This document shows, one piece after another, positions 15,942 through 24,403 of a DNA stretch of 64,000 nucleotides. The stretch is from an uncultured Eubacteriales bacterium. GTDB lineage: Bacteria > Bacillota > Clostridia > Oscillospirales > Oscillospiraceae. The notes beneath the pieces are model-generated. The model was not told the DNA's origin, did no database searches, and saw nothing but the letters and a program-made list of their open reading frames with translations. The stretch covers positions 10,364 through 74,363 of the forward strand of contig UQUO01000010.1 of the NCBI GenBank assembly GCA_900544295.1. The letters run 5' to 3'. Numbering within the stretch: the stretch's first letter is position 1; every line of letters begins with the position of its first letter. A program made the translations under genes and the position numbers.

Positions 15942-16319
15942 ATGGCTAATTCCACACGAATGGGCCGCATAAACGACGATATCCAGCTCGCGCTCAGCTC
16001 GCTGCTGCGGCAGGTGAAGGACCCGCGCGTGCAGCAGGGGCTGATAAGCGTCACGAGGGTGGAGACGACGGGGGACCTGCGCTATGCGAAGGTATGGCTC
16101 TCCGTCCTCGGCCAGGTGGACGAGCGGGAGCTGAAGCGCGGGCTCAAGAGCTGCGGCCCCTGGCTGCGGCGCGAGCTCGGCTCGTCGCTCTCGCTGCGCT
16201 ATACGCCGGAGCTCGTTTTCGAGCTCGACCACTCCATCGAATACGGCGCGCACATCAGCCGGCTCATAGAGGAGCTGGATACCGGCAGGGAGGAAGAGCA
16301 TGGACCTGAAGGCGAATGA
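15942..16319 (+). CDS. rbfA: Ribosome-binding factor A
   Basis: The product is 125 residues. It starts MANSTRMGRINDDIQLALSS and has the KH-type core DPRVQQGLISVTRVETTGDL, RYAKVWLSVLG and a C-terminal RYTPELVFELDHSIEYG, all characteristic of RbfA. It helps mature the 5' end of 16S rRNA and supports cold adaptation. An AGAGGT site precedes the ATG. It overlaps the next gene by 20 nt. Confidence 0.96.
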   Translation: MANSTRMGRINDDIQLALSSLLRQVKDPRVQQGLISVTRVETTGDLRYAKVWLSVLGQVDERELKRGLKSCGPWLRRELGSSLSLRYTPELVFELDHSIEYGAHISRLIEELDTGREEEHGPEGE

Positions 16320-17247
16320 GTGCGCGGCCTGGCTCCGGGAGCACGACGGCTATCTGCTTATAAGCCACCGCCGCCCGGACGGGGACACCATAGGCTCCGG
16401 TGCCGCCCTCTGCTCTGCGCTCCGACGCGCGGGCAAGACGGCCTATTGCATAAATAACCGCGAAATAACTGAAAACTACCGCCCCTTCATAGCGCCATAC
16501 TTTGCGCCGGAGGGGTTTGCGCCGTCATGCGTCGTGACGGTGGATATCGCCGGCGAGGGTCTGTTCCCGGAGGGGACGCCCGCGCCGGTGAACCTTGCTC
16601 TGGACCACCACCCCTCGAACTCCCACTTTGCGGAGCGCACCTGCCTCGCGGCGGAGAAGTCCTCCTGCGGCGAGCTGGTGCTCGAAGTGATAAAGGCCCT
16701 GTGCGGGGATGTCTCGCGCGAGGAGGCGCGGCTGCTGTATATAGCCGTCAGTACGGATACAGGCTGCTTCCAGTATTCCAACACGAACTCCGCCACCCTG
16801 CGCGCCGCTGCGGAGCTCATAGACCTTGGCGCGGACAACTCGGAGCTTAATATACGCTTTTTCCGCACCCAGAGCCGTGCGCGCATGGCCCTTGAGGGCA
16901 GGATGCTGAGCGGCATGAGATTCTATAGGAATGGAAAAATATCCGTTGTAACCGTCACGCTTCAGATGCTCTCTGACTGCGGCGCGGTGGAGAACGACTG
17001 CGAGGACCTTGCGGGTCTCGCCGGTAAGGCGGAGGGCTCCGTCGTGAGCATGACCATACGCGAGACGAGGCCGGGAGAGAGCAAGATATCGCTCCGCTCC
17101 AAGCCGGGCGTGAACGTCTCGGATATCTGCGCCGTCTACGGCGGGGGAGGCCACGCCATGGCCGCCGGCTGCACGCTTGAGGCCGGGCCTGAGGAGGCGC
17201 TGGAGCTCATGCTCCGCGCGATGGATGAAAAATGGCCGGAGGACTGA
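16300..17247 (+). CDS. nrnA: NrnA-like bifunctional nanoRNase/pAp phosphatase (DHH-DHHA1)
   Basis: The product is 315 residues. DHH-family metal motifs are complete: HRRPDGD (23-29), VTVDIA, LDHHPSN (D102-H103-H104) and STDTGCFQYSN. The DHHA1 substrate domain ends with YGGGGHAMAAGC. These enzymes degrade 2-5-nt RNAs and dephosphorylate 3'-phosphoadenosine 5'-phosphate. The gene overlaps rbfA upstream and truB downstream (16 nt), the usual Firmicute order. Confidence 0.94.
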   Translation: MDLKANECAAWLREHDGYLLISHRRPDGDTIGSGAALCSALRRAGKTAYCINNREITENYRPFIAPYFAPEGFAPSCVVTVDIAGEGLFPEGTPAPVNLALDHHPSNSHFAERTCLAAEKSSCGELVLEVIKALCGDVSREEARLLYIAVSTDTGCFQYSNTNSATLRAAAELIDLGADNSELNIRFFRTQSRARMALEGRMLSGMRFYRNGKISVVTVTLQMLSDCGAVENDCEDLAGLAGKAEGSVVSMTIRETRPGESKISLRSKPGVNVSDICAVYGGGGHAMAAGCTLEAGPEEALELMLRAMDEKWPED

Positions 17248-18107
17248 GCGGTATCCTGCTCGTGGACAAGCCCGAGGGCTGGACGAGCCACGACGTAGTA
17301 AGCAGGCTGCGGCGGCTGACGGGGCAGAGGCGCATCGGCCACTCCGGCACACTGGACCCGATGGCCACGGGCCTGCTCGTGGTATTTTTGGGCCGCGCGA
17401 CGCGCGCCGTAGAGTTTGCAGAGGGGCATGACAAGGCCTATACGGCCCTCCTGCGTCCCGGCCTTGTTACGGACACCCTGGACACGACCGGCCGGGTGCT
17501 GGAGAGCACGGGCCTGCGCCCGACGAGGGCGGAGCTGGAGGCAGTGCTCCCCGCCTTCCGCGGCGAGATCGAGCAGCTGCCGCCCATGTACTCGGCCATC
17601 AAGCAGGGCGGCAAGAAGCTCTACGAGATAGCCCGCGCGGGCGGGCAGGTCGAGCGCAAGCCGAGGCGCGTCACGATATACCGCCTTGAGTGTACGGGCG
17701 AGCGCGGTGGCGACTTCGAGCTGGAGATAGAGTGCTCGAAGGGCACCTATATACGCACGCTCTGCGACGATATCGGCCGGGCCTTGGGCTGCGGGGCCTG
17801 CATGTCCGGCCTGCGCCGCACCCGCGCAGGCGGTTTCCGGGTGGAGGACGCCCTGACGCTGGAGGAGATAGAGCTCCGGGGCGCGGCGGAGTGCCTGCTG
17901 CCGGTGGATGCGCTGTTCGCCGGCCGCCCTATAGTGCTTATAAAGGACGAGAGGACGGAGAAGGCGCTGCGCAACGGCGCGGACGTGAAGCTCGATGCGC
18001 CCTTCGAGGGCGAGTGCCGAGTGTATTCGCAAAACCGCGAGTTTTTGCTGCTTGGAGCCGTAGAAAACGGCGTTCTGCATACGATAAAGAGCTTTTTTGA
18101 GGTATAG
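17232..18107 (+). CDS. truB: tRNA pseudouridine(55) synthase
   Basis: The product is 291 residues. It starts GILLVDKPEGWTSHDVV. The catalytic motif RIGHSGTLDPMATGLL places the nucleophilic aspartate at D42. KAYTALLRPGLVTDTLD and the RNA-contacting segment IEQLPPMYSAIKQGGKKLY are typical. It makes pseudouridine 55 in the T-loop of tRNAs. It is translationally coupled to nrnA by overlap. Confidence 0.97.
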   Translation: MAGGLSGILLVDKPEGWTSHDVVSRLRRLTGQRRIGHSGTLDPMATGLLVVFLGRATRAVEFAEGHDKAYTALLRPGLVTDTLDTTGRVLESTGLRPTRAELEAVLPAFRGEIEQLPPMYSAIKQGGKKLYEIARAGGQVERKPRRVTIYRLECTGERGGDFELEIECSKGTYIRTLCDDIGRALGCGACMSGLRRTRAGGFRVEDALTLEEIELRGAAECLLPVDALFAGRPIVLIKDERTEKALRNGADVKLDAPFEGECRVYSQNREFLLLGAVENGVLHTIKSFFEV

Positions 18108-18110
18108 ACT

Positions 18111-19013
18111 ATGCCCGACAGAAAGAGAGTAATAGCCCTCGGTTTCTTCGACGGCGTCCACATTGGCCACGCGGCGCTGCTGGAGATGACAAAGCGCCGC
18201 GCGGCGGAAAAGCAGGCCGTCCCCGCGGTGCTCACCTTCGACACGCACCCGGATACGCTGGTAAAGCGCGTGGAAGTGCCGCTCATAAACTCCGCCGAGG
18301 AGCGCGCGGAGATAATCCGCCACGTTTTCGGAATCGACAGCGTCATATCCATCCACTTCAACGAGAACATGATGCGTATGCCCTGGCAGAACTTTGCCGA
18401 TTCCGTGCGCGAGGAGCTGCATGCCTGCCACCTGGTGATGGGCTACGACTTCTCCTGCGGCTGGAAGGGGGAAGGCCGACCCGCGCGGCTCGCCGCCTAT
18501 TGCACGAAGCACGGCATGGGCTGCGACATCATCTCCGCCGTCTGCCGGGACGGGGAGGTCGTGAGCTCGACGCGCATCCGCTCGCTGTTGGAGGCGGGCC
18601 GCGTGGAGGAGGCGAACGACCTGCTGGGCCACCCGCATTTCCTGGTGGACAAGGTCCACTACGGCTTCCGCCTGGGCCACAAGCTGGGCGCGCCGACGAT
18701 AAACATGCGCTTCGCCCCCGGCGTCCTGGTGCCGCGGCACGGGGTCTACGCCGCCAGGGTATTTCTCGACAGCGGAGAGCGCCTCATGGCCGTGACCAAC
18801 ATAGGCGTGCGGCCGACCGTCTCCGGCGGCGACCAGGTTTCTGTGGAGAGCTACATCCTCGACTACGAGGGCGACCTCTATGAGCGCCGCGTCCGAGTGG
18901 AGTTCCACCACTTTATCAGGGACGAGGAGAAATTCCCGAACACCGCCGCGCTCCGCGAGCAGATCCAGCGCGACGCGGATACTACAAGGGCATATTTTGC
19001 AGAAAACCCGTGA
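18111..19013 (+). CDS. ribF: Bifunctional riboflavin kinase/FMN adenylyltransferase
   Basis: The product is 300 residues, close to the usual 310. The N-terminal FMN adenylyltransferase half has ALGFFDGVHIGH, LTFDTHP, MGYDFSCGWKGEG and VSSTRIR. The C-terminal riboflavin kinase half has GHKLGAPTIN and GVYAARVFLDSG, with the catalytic glutamate region near VSVESYILDY. It makes FMN and FAD, relevant to the many flavoproteins encoded nearby. It is the last gene of the operon; its stop lies at the edge of a terminator. No FMN riboswitch precedes it. Confidence 0.96.
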   Translation: MPDRKRVIALGFFDGVHIGHAALLEMTKRRAAEKQAVPAVLTFDTHPDTLVKRVEVPLINSAEERAEIIRHVFGIDSVISIHFNENMMRMPWQNFADSVREELHACHLVMGYDFSCGWKGEGRPARLAAYCTKHGMGCDIISAVCRDGEVVSSTRIRSLLEAGRVEEANDLLGHPHFLVDKVHYGFRLGHKLGAPTINMRFAPGVLVPRHGVYAARVFLDSGERLMAVTNIGVRPTVSGGDQVSVESYILDYEGDLYERRVRVEFHHFIRDEEKFPNTAALREQIQRDADTTRAYFAENP

Positions 19014-19040
19014 AAAAACCCGCCCCCGGGCGGGTTTTTT
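19013..19040 (+). terminator. Intrinsic terminator after ribF
   Basis: AAAAAACCCGCC, CCCG loop, GGCGGGTTTTTT. The stem starts at the last base of the ribF stop codon. The flanking A- and T-runs make it usable from either strand. It ends 8 nt before the ribosome binding site of the next gene. Confidence 0.88.
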
Positions 19041-19060
19041 CATATACGGAGGTGAAGAGC

Positions 19061-20506
19061 ATGGAGAATACCGCGCCGGAGCTGGAAAGGCTGTATTTTG
19101 CCCTAGCGGCGCGCATAGACCTGCCGCGGGCGCAGAAGCGCGCGCTGATCTCCGATTTCCGCCGGGCGGCGGAGGTCCTCGTTTCGCGCGGCCTCAGCCC
19201 GGCCGAAGCGGCGGCGCGCCTGGGTCACGAGCGCCTGGGCGATTTTTACCTGAGCGCTCCGGACTACTGGTACCCTCTGGACGACGCGGCAAAGATCTAT
19301 CCCATGTCCATGACGGACGGCTGGATGTCGGTCTTTCGCCTCTCAGCCTATCTGGATGCGCCCGTGGAGCCTTCGCTGCTCCAGCTGGCGCTGGATCTCA
19401 CCATGCCCCGCTTTCCGTTTTTTGCCACGAAGATAAAGCGCGGCGTGTTCTGGCACTACATAGACGGGATCAAGCGCCGCTTTACCGTGCAGCCTGAGAC
19501 GGAGCTGCCCTGCGCGCCCATGAATGTCGCGGCGGGGGACTCGCAGTCCTTCCGCGTGCTGTACTACGGCCGCCGCGTGAGCGTGGAGTTTTTTCACATC
19601 CTCACGGACGGCACTGGGGGCCTCGCCTTCCTGACGGCGCTGCTGTGGGAATATCTGCGCCTCTCAGGCGAGGCGCCGGAGCGCACCGGCCCTGTGGAGA
19701 CCGACCCCTGCGGCGAGGAGTGCGAGAACGCCTTCACCCGCTGGGCGGCGCAGGGTCAGGAAACGGGGGGCGGTTTCACGGAGCGTCCGGCGGTGCAGCT
19801 GCGGGGCCGGCTCGCGCGCGTCCGCCCGGCGCGCATCCTGCATTTCGAGCTGGACGCGCAGGCCCTGCGCCTTGCCGCGAAGGCGCGCGGCGGCACCGTG
19901 ACGGCGCTGCTGCTGGCCTTCATGACCGAGGCCGCCCATGCCGCCTCCGACGAGAGCCGGGGCGATATCAGCATCCAGGTGCCGGTGAACATGCGCAAAT
20001 TCTGCCCCTCGAAGACTCTGCGGAACTTTTCAATGTACTGCTCCGTGCGCACGCCCTGGGCGGAGGCGGGGGAGGCTGAGCGCCTGCTGCCGGACATCAC
20101 CCGCCAGCTCTCGGAGCGCGCCTCGGAGACGGCCATGCGCGGTATGCTGGCCTCGACGGCGGAGATGGTGCGGCTGCTGGGGCGGGTGCCTCTCGCAGTG
20201 AAGCGCCCGGCAGCGCGCATAGCCTACGGCTTTTTGGGGGAGCGGGCCTTTACAAGTACGCTCTCGAACCTGGGAGCGGCCAAACTGCCGCCGGAGGTGG
20301 AGGCCCACGTGGAAAAGCTGGACTTTGTGCTCGGCACGGGCGAGCGCGCCCGCGCCGCATGCGCCATGGTCACGCTGAAGGGCCTCGCGCTGCTCTCGGT
20401 GACGAAGCTGACGGACGACAAAACCTTTGAGACGCGCCTGCTCTCGCTCCTGGAGGGCGCGGGCGTGCCGGTGAAACTGAGCGGGAGTATGCCATATGGA
20501 GCATGA
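19061..20506 (+). CDS. Condensation-fold acyltransferase (alcohol acetyltransferase/PapA-like)
   Basis: The product is 481 residues. The start at 19061 has GGAGGTG 6 nt upstream. The chloramphenicol-acetyltransferase/condensation-domain histidine motif HxxxDG is present as FFHILTDGTGG (about residue 180). Later conserved strands include ISIQVPVNMRKF and LSNLGAAKLPPEV, as in wax-ester, phthiocerol and alcohol acetyltransferases. About 60 N-terminal residues are helical and charged. The acceptor is unknown. The next gene overlaps it and encodes a membrane protein, which suggests that acylation acts on a lipid or envelope molecule. Confidence 0.72.
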   Translation: MENTAPELERLYFALAARIDLPRAQKRALISDFRRAAEVLVSRGLSPAEAAARLGHERLGDFYLSAPDYWYPLDDAAKIYPMSMTDGWMSVFRLSAYLDAPVEPSLLQLALDLTMPRFPFFATKIKRGVFWHYIDGIKRRFTVQPETELPCAPMNVAAGDSQSFRVLYYGRRVSVEFFHILTDGTGGLAFLTALLWEYLRLSGEAPERTGPVETDPCGEECENAFTRWAAQGQETGGGFTERPAVQLRGRLARVRPARILHFELDAQALRLAAKARGGTVTALLLAFMTEAAHAASDESRGDISIQVPVNMRKFCPSKTLRNFSMYCSVRTPWAEAGEAERLLPDITRQLSERASETAMRGMLASTAEMVRLLGRVPLAVKRPAARIAYGFLGERAFTSTLSNLGAAKLPPEVEAHVEKLDFVLGTGERARAACAMVTLKGLALLSVTKLTDDKTFETRLLSLLEGAGVPVKLSGSMPYGA

Positions 20507-21065
20507 AATTGAGATCAGCTACCCCGTCCCGCGCCGCAGACTGCTGGATCTGCGCCGGCTTAGGCGCGCGGCCCTGCGCTTTCTGTGCGCCTCGGGGGCG
20601 CTGTGCCTCTTCATAAACCTCTGCACCGGCGGCCCGGCCTGGAGCCTCGTCGTCCTCGTCTCGCTGTGGTTCGTCTGGACGAACCTCCTGGCCAGGCCGC
20701 TCGTGGAGGACGGGCTCGCAGAGCGGATATCCCGCCTGCTGCTCAGTGTCTGCATCCTGGTGCTGACGGTGGAGCTCTGTTTCGGAGGGGAGTATACCGG
20801 TATAGTCCTGCCGATCCTCCTGGCCTGCACTCTGGCCTTTTTGGCCGGCACGGCCTATCTGGGCCGCCGCCGGAGGCTCATGCCGCTGCTGCGCCTTGCG
20901 GCGGTGTCGCTGCTGGACATCCTAGCCGCCGCACTGGGCCTGCTGCCGCTTAACCTGCCCGCTGCGGTCACGCTCATGGCCCTGGGCCTCGCCGCCCTGC
21001 TCCCGGCGCTCTTCCTGTACCGCCGCGAGCTCGTCCGGGAGCTCCAAAAGCGCCTGCACAGATAA
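20496..21065 (+). CDS. Six-helix membrane protein (DUF6320-like), partner of the acyltransferase
   Basis: The product is 189 residues. A cytoplasmic N-terminus (MEHEIEISYPVPRRRLLDLR) is followed by three pairs of hydrophobic segments and a basic C-terminus. The start overlaps the preceding acyltransferase by 11 nt, so the two are translationally coupled. The name DUF6320 is a recollection from similar gene pairs in gut Clostridia and should be treated as tentative. No catalytic residues are recognisable. Confidence 0.65.
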   Translation: MEHEIEISYPVPRRRLLDLRRLRRAALRFLCASGALCLFINLCTGGPAWSLVVLVSLWFVWTNLLARPLVEDGLAERISRLLLSVCILVLTVELCFGGEYTGIVLPILLACTLAFLAGTAYLGRRRRLMPLLRLAAVSLLDILAAALGLLPLNLPAAVTLMALGLAALLPALFLYRRELVRELQKRLHR

Positions 21066-21067
21066 AA

Positions 21068-21319
21068 AAGCCGCCACAGCCGTGGCGGCTTCAAGCTTGT
21101 CGAAGAAGGCTTTGCCCTCTTCGACAAAGAGTATAGCACTCCGCTCCGCGCCTCGGTCGTCCGCCGTAGGCGGACGATTCGACACTCCGCTCCGCGAGCA
21201 GTATTTTCGGCGACGTACACGCCGCCGCCGAAAATGATTGAGATCCATTTCGCGGCTGCGGCCGCGAAACTCTGCGAGGCTTGAAGGTATAAAAAAAGCC
21301 GCCACAGCCGTGGCGGCTT
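21068..21319. repeat. Hairpin island flanked by two copies of a 24-bp palindrome
   Basis: This intergenic stretch holds no gene. It contains two copies of the palindrome AAGCCGCCACAG/CCGTGGCGGCTT (21068-21091 and 21296-21319). Between them lie four further perfect inverted repeats: 21097-21127 (10 bp), 21158-21176 (8 bp), 21203-21235 (10 bp) and 21248-21269 (9 bp). A 14-bp direct repeat CACTCCGCTCCGCG occurs at 21137 and 21183. No transposase remnant is visible. Confidence 0.75.
21069..21090 (+). terminator. Hairpin after the acyltransferase operon
   Basis: AGCCGCCAC, loop AGCC, GTGGCGGCT (perfect 9 bp), preceded by AAAAA and followed only by TC. An almost identical copy at 21297-21318 has a full T-run. 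Confidence 0.6.
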
Positions 21320-21325
21320 TTTTTT
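21290..21325 (-). terminator. Bidirectional terminator at the end of larA
   Basis: The 9-bp stem AGCCGCCAC/GTGGCGGCT is flanked by seven A and eight T, so it terminates transcription from either side. On the minus strand it begins at the larA stop codon. Confidence 0.88.
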
Positions 21326-22580
21326 ATGCTCTCGGTATGACCGATACCCCGTCGGGTATGACGGTGAGGCTCTCTTTCCCCCATCTCCTGGCGAGGGCCA
21401 GGGCGGAGGGGATGTCGGGCGCGTAGGTCATTTTCATGTCTTCCACCATGCCGCGCAGCTCCGGGCGCGTGACGAAAATGGCCCGGTGCTTCGAGAGGAT
21501 GCGGCAGAGTATCTGGCTCTCCCACTGGTCCGGCTCCGTCTCGTCCCAGGGCGTGGCGAGCTGCCTGGCGTAGAGCTCCGCCGGGCTGGCGCAGTCCCGC
21601 AGGGAGGCGTAGAAGCCTTCGCCCCCGTGTCCCGCGGCGCATTCGCCGCACATGATGACGACGCCGTCCTCGTTCAGGCAGGCCTCCGCCGCGGTCATGC
21701 CCTTGACGCACTGGTAGAAGTTCTGGTCCAGCGGATAGCCGCCGTTCGAGGTCAGCACTATGTCCGCCCGGACCGCCTCCACTTCGCAGAAGCCGCGCAA
21801 ATACTCGCAGCCGCGCCGGTGGGCCTCGATGCAGTCACCGGCGAAGGCGGCGACGGTGCGCTTGTCCTCGTCTATGACGACGTTCACGATGTAGGAAAGC
21901 CCCGCGAGCCGCGCGGCGGCCTCCATGTCCGCATTTATGGGGTTGCCGTCCAGCACTCCCGTGCGGGCCAGGGGGCTGCCTATGAACTGCCCCCGGTGGT
22001 TGCCGAGCACCGTAGCCCGGTCGCAGACGCCTGGCAGGACGCTCTTGCGCCCGCCGGAAAAGCCCGCGAAGAAGTGCGGCTCTATGAAGCCCTCGGCCAC
22101 CAGCAGCTCCGTTTCCGCCGCCAGCCTGTCGATGACAAGCGGCGTGCCGGAGGGCAGGCGGCCTATTTCAACGTTCGCCCCCGCGTCCCCGCAGTCGTGG
22201 ACGACGACCTCGCACTCGGCGAGGAGCTCCGGCCCGAGCTTGGCCTCCAGTTCCGAGACCGTCGTCGCCCGGTGGAAGCCCGTGGCGACTAGCAGGGTCA
22301 CCCGGATGCCGGGGCTGCCCTCGCGCAGATCGCGGAGCATGTTGGGCAGGATGTCCCGGCTGGGTACGGGCCGCGTGTGGTCGGAGATTATGATGACGCA
22401 ATTTTTCTTGCCCCGCGCCAGCTCCGAGAGCCGCGGCGAGCCTATGGGCGCTTCCATCGCCGCGCGGACGAGCTCCGCGCCGGGCGCGCCGGAGCGCAGC
22501 CCGCCCACGCGCGAGCGCAGGACAGGCGCGTCCCCGGGCTCAAACTCGAGAAAACCCCGCCCGTAGGGTATGCGCAGCAA
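21324..22580 (-). CDS. larA: LarA-family nickel-dependent 2-hydroxyacid racemase/epimerase
   Basis: The product is 418 residues. All the residues known from Lactobacillus LarA are present with a constant offset of -5: D67 and R70 (SDHTRP), H103 (TGFHRATT), H169 and K179 (EPHFFAGFSGGRKS), H195, Q290 and K293 (QCVKGMT). The lysine carries the nickel pincer nucleotide. The family includes lactate racemases and also epimerases of other 2-hydroxy and sugar acids, so lactate is likely but not proven. It follows etfA by 3 nt. The pincer synthesis genes larB, larC and larE are not in the window. Confidence 0.88.
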   Translation of the reverse strand: MLRIPYGRGFLEFEPGDAPVLRSRVGGLRSGAPGAELVRAAMEAPIGSPRLSELARGKKNCVIIISDHTRPVPSRDILPNMLRDLREGSPGIRVTLLVATGFHRATTVSELEAKLGPELLAECEVVVHDCGDAGANVEIGRLPSGTPLVIDRLAAETELLVAEGFIEPHFFAGFSGGRKSVLPGVCDRATVLGNHRGQFIGSPLARTGVLDGNPINADMEAAARLAGLSYIVNVVIDEDKRTVAAFAGDCIEAHRRGCEYLRGFCEVEAVRADIVLTSNGGYPLDQNFYQCVKGMTAAEACLNEDGVVIMCGECAAGHGGEGFYASLRDCASPAELYARQLATPWDETEPDQWESQILCRILSKHRAIFVTRPELRGMVEDMKMTYAPDIPSALALARRWGKESLTVIPDGVSVIPRA

Positions 22581-22583
22581 GGT

Positions 22584-23594
22584 TCAGACCCCCTTTTTGG
22601 ATTCCAGCTCCGCTATGAGCCGGTCGCAGACCTCGTCCATATCTCCGACGAGGCCGTAGTCACAGTAGTTGAAGATGGCCGCGGCCGGGTCGGAGTTCAC
22701 TGCGGCCTTTTTCGCAGCGTCAGCAAAGCCCGTGACGTGGTTGATGGCCCCGGAGACGCCGAAGCAGATGTATAGCTTGGGCTTTACCACCGCTCCGGAC
22801 TGGCCGATGACCAGCTTGAAGGGCAAGAGCCCCCTGTCGAAGACCGGCCGCGTGCAGGCGAGCTTGCCGCCCAGGAGCTCCGCGAGCCGCCGGTAGCGCC
22901 CCAGGCTCTCCGCGCCCTTTATGCCGTTGCCGACGCAGACTATTGCCTCGGCGTCCGCGATGTTGAGGCTCTCGTCCAGGGCCTCGCGCTCGAAGCCGAG
23001 TATCTCCGTGCGGATCTCCGAGACCGGGAAGTCCACCCTCAGCTCTTCAAGGGCGCAGGGCCTCTCGCCCGCGGGCGAGAGCTTGAAGGTGCCGGGCCGT
23101 ATCGTCCCCACCTGGGGCCGGGCCTCCGGCACTGTGATGACGGCCATGAGCCGCCCGCCCACGGCGGGCTCGACGAATTCTATGCAGCCGGTTTTTTCGT
23201 CGTAGACCAGCTCCGTCGCGTCGGAGGTGCAGCCCGTGCCGAGCCGGCAGGCAAAGCGCGGGGCGAAATCCCGCCCGAAGATGGTGCCGCCCACGAGCAC
23301 CGCCGAGGGCCGCCGCTCCTCGCAGAGCTTTGTGAAGAGCGCCGCCCAGGCGTCCACGTTCGGATATTCGTAGCCCGTGCCGCTTACCGTGAGTATGGCA
23401 TCAACTCCGCAGGCGCGTATCTTTGCCAGCTCCGCCTCCGGCAGGGAGCCCACTACTACGGCGACGAGCTTTTCCCCCGCCGCGTCGCAGAGTTTGCGCG
23501 CCTCGCAGCAGAGCTCCAGCGAGACGGGCAGCGCCTGCCCGGCCTCCTGCTCTATGTAGACCCACATGTCCCTGTACATGCTCTTGTCCAACAT
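22584..23594 (-). CDS. etfA: Electron transfer flavoprotein subunit alpha
   Basis: The product is 336 residues from the ATG at 23594, which has AAGGGGGTG about 8 nt upstream. An alternative upstream start at 23612 would sit inside etfB. The C-terminal FAD-binding domain is canonical: IGQSGAVVKPKLYICFGVSG, AINHVTG, and DPAAAIFNYCDYGLVGD. With EtfB and the neighbouring FAD dehydrogenase it resembles the Etf-linked lactate dehydrogenase LctBCD of Acetobacterium woodii, which drives NAD+ reduction by lactate through flavin-based electron confurcation. That comparison is from gene content and order. Confidence 0.93.
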   Translation of the reverse strand: MLDKSMYRDMWVYIEQEAGQALPVSLELCCEARKLCDAAGEKLVAVVVGSLPEAELAKIRACGVDAILTVSGTGYEYPNVDAWAALFTKLCEERRPSAVLVGGTIFGRDFAPRFACRLGTGCTSDATELVYDEKTGCIEFVEPAVGGRLMAVITVPEARPQVGTIRPGTFKLSPAGERPCALEELRVDFPVSEIRTEILGFEREALDESLNIADAEAIVCVGNGIKGAESLGRYRRLAELLGGKLACTRPVFDRGLLPFKLVIGQSGAVVKPKLYICFGVSGAINHVTGFADAAKKAAVNSDPAAAIFNYCDYGLVGDMDEVCDRLIAELESKKGV

Positions 23595-23608
23595 TTGCGG
23601 CACCCCCT

Positions 23609-24403
23609 TCAAAGCGCCTCGGCCAGGAGCGAGGCCAGCTTTGCTGCGCTCCTGTCGAGACTGCCCTCGTCTATCATCATGCCGGGCTCGCCCGCCTCGG
23701 GCGGATAGGTGCGCGGTACCTTGGTGGGGGAGCCGGGGTCGCCTATCTGCGCGGGGTCAAGGCCGGGTATGCTCCTGGAGTTGTAGCTGAGTATCTCCGC
23801 CGTGCGGGAGGCCTTCCAGCGGGCAAGGTTCGGTATGCGCGGGCGGAAATTGGCTTTTTCCACGGTGATGAGGCAGGGCAGGCTGGCCCTCGTCCTCTCG
23901 ACCCCGCGCTCCAGCTCCCTGAGCGCTGTTACTTTGCGGCAGTCGAGGTCTATGTCCTCGATGGAGAGCACGCAGCTGAGCTGGCTGGCGTCAAAGCGCT
24001 CGGCCAGCTGGGAGGCCATCTGCCCCGTGGCCCCGTCGAGGGACTCCTTGCCGCAGAAGATGAGGTCGAAGCGCTCCAGCCTGTGTGCGGCTGTGGCGAT
24101 GACGTAGCTCGTGGCGAGGGTGTCGGCGTTGGCGAAGGCCCTGTCCGAGAGCAGGACGGCCCTGTCCGCGCCCGCGGCTATGCACTCGCGCAGGGCTTCG
24201 GCGGCGGCGTCGGGACCCATCGTGACGCAGGTTATCTTCCCGCCGCAGCGCTCCTTTACCTGGACGGCGGCTTCCAGGGCGTTGGCGTCCAGGGGGTTCA
24301 GTATGGCCGGGACGCCAGCGCGGATGAGGCTGCCCGTGACAGGGTCCATCTTTACGAGGTCGATGTCCGGCACCTGCTTTACGCAGACGAGGATGTTAAG
24401 CAT
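23609..24403 (-). CDS. etfB: Electron transfer flavoprotein subunit beta
   Basis: The product is 264 residues from the ATG at 24403, 6 nt after GGAGGTG. It begins MLNILVCVKQVPDIDLVKMD, the standard EtfB opening. LNPLDANALEAAVQVKE and FDLIFCGKESLDGATGQ are the nucleotide-binding segments. It pairs with EtfA to carry electrons from the adjacent FAD dehydrogenase. It overlaps the dehydrogenase gene by 8 nt. Confidence 0.94.
   Translation of the reverse strand: MLNILVCVKQVPDIDLVKMDPVTGSLIRAGVPAILNPLDANALEAAVQVKERCGGKITCVTMGPDAAAEALRECIAAGADRAVLLSDRAFANADTLATSYVIATAAHRLERFDLIFCGKESLDGATGQMASQLAERFDASQLSCVLSIEDIDLDCRKVTALRELERGVERTRASLPCLITVEKANFRPRIPNLARWKASRTAEILSYNSRSIPGLDPAQIGDPGSPTKVPRTYPPEAGEPGMMIDEGSLDRSAAKLASLLAEAL

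Noticed and set aside
18060..18110. FMN riboswitch before ribF
   Set aside because: ribF is 3 nt after truB and no RFN-type conserved segments are present.
21068..21319. Possible CRISPR array
   Set aside because: The flanking repeats are only two and the internal hairpins are unrelated, without regular repeat-spacer periodicity or cas genes.
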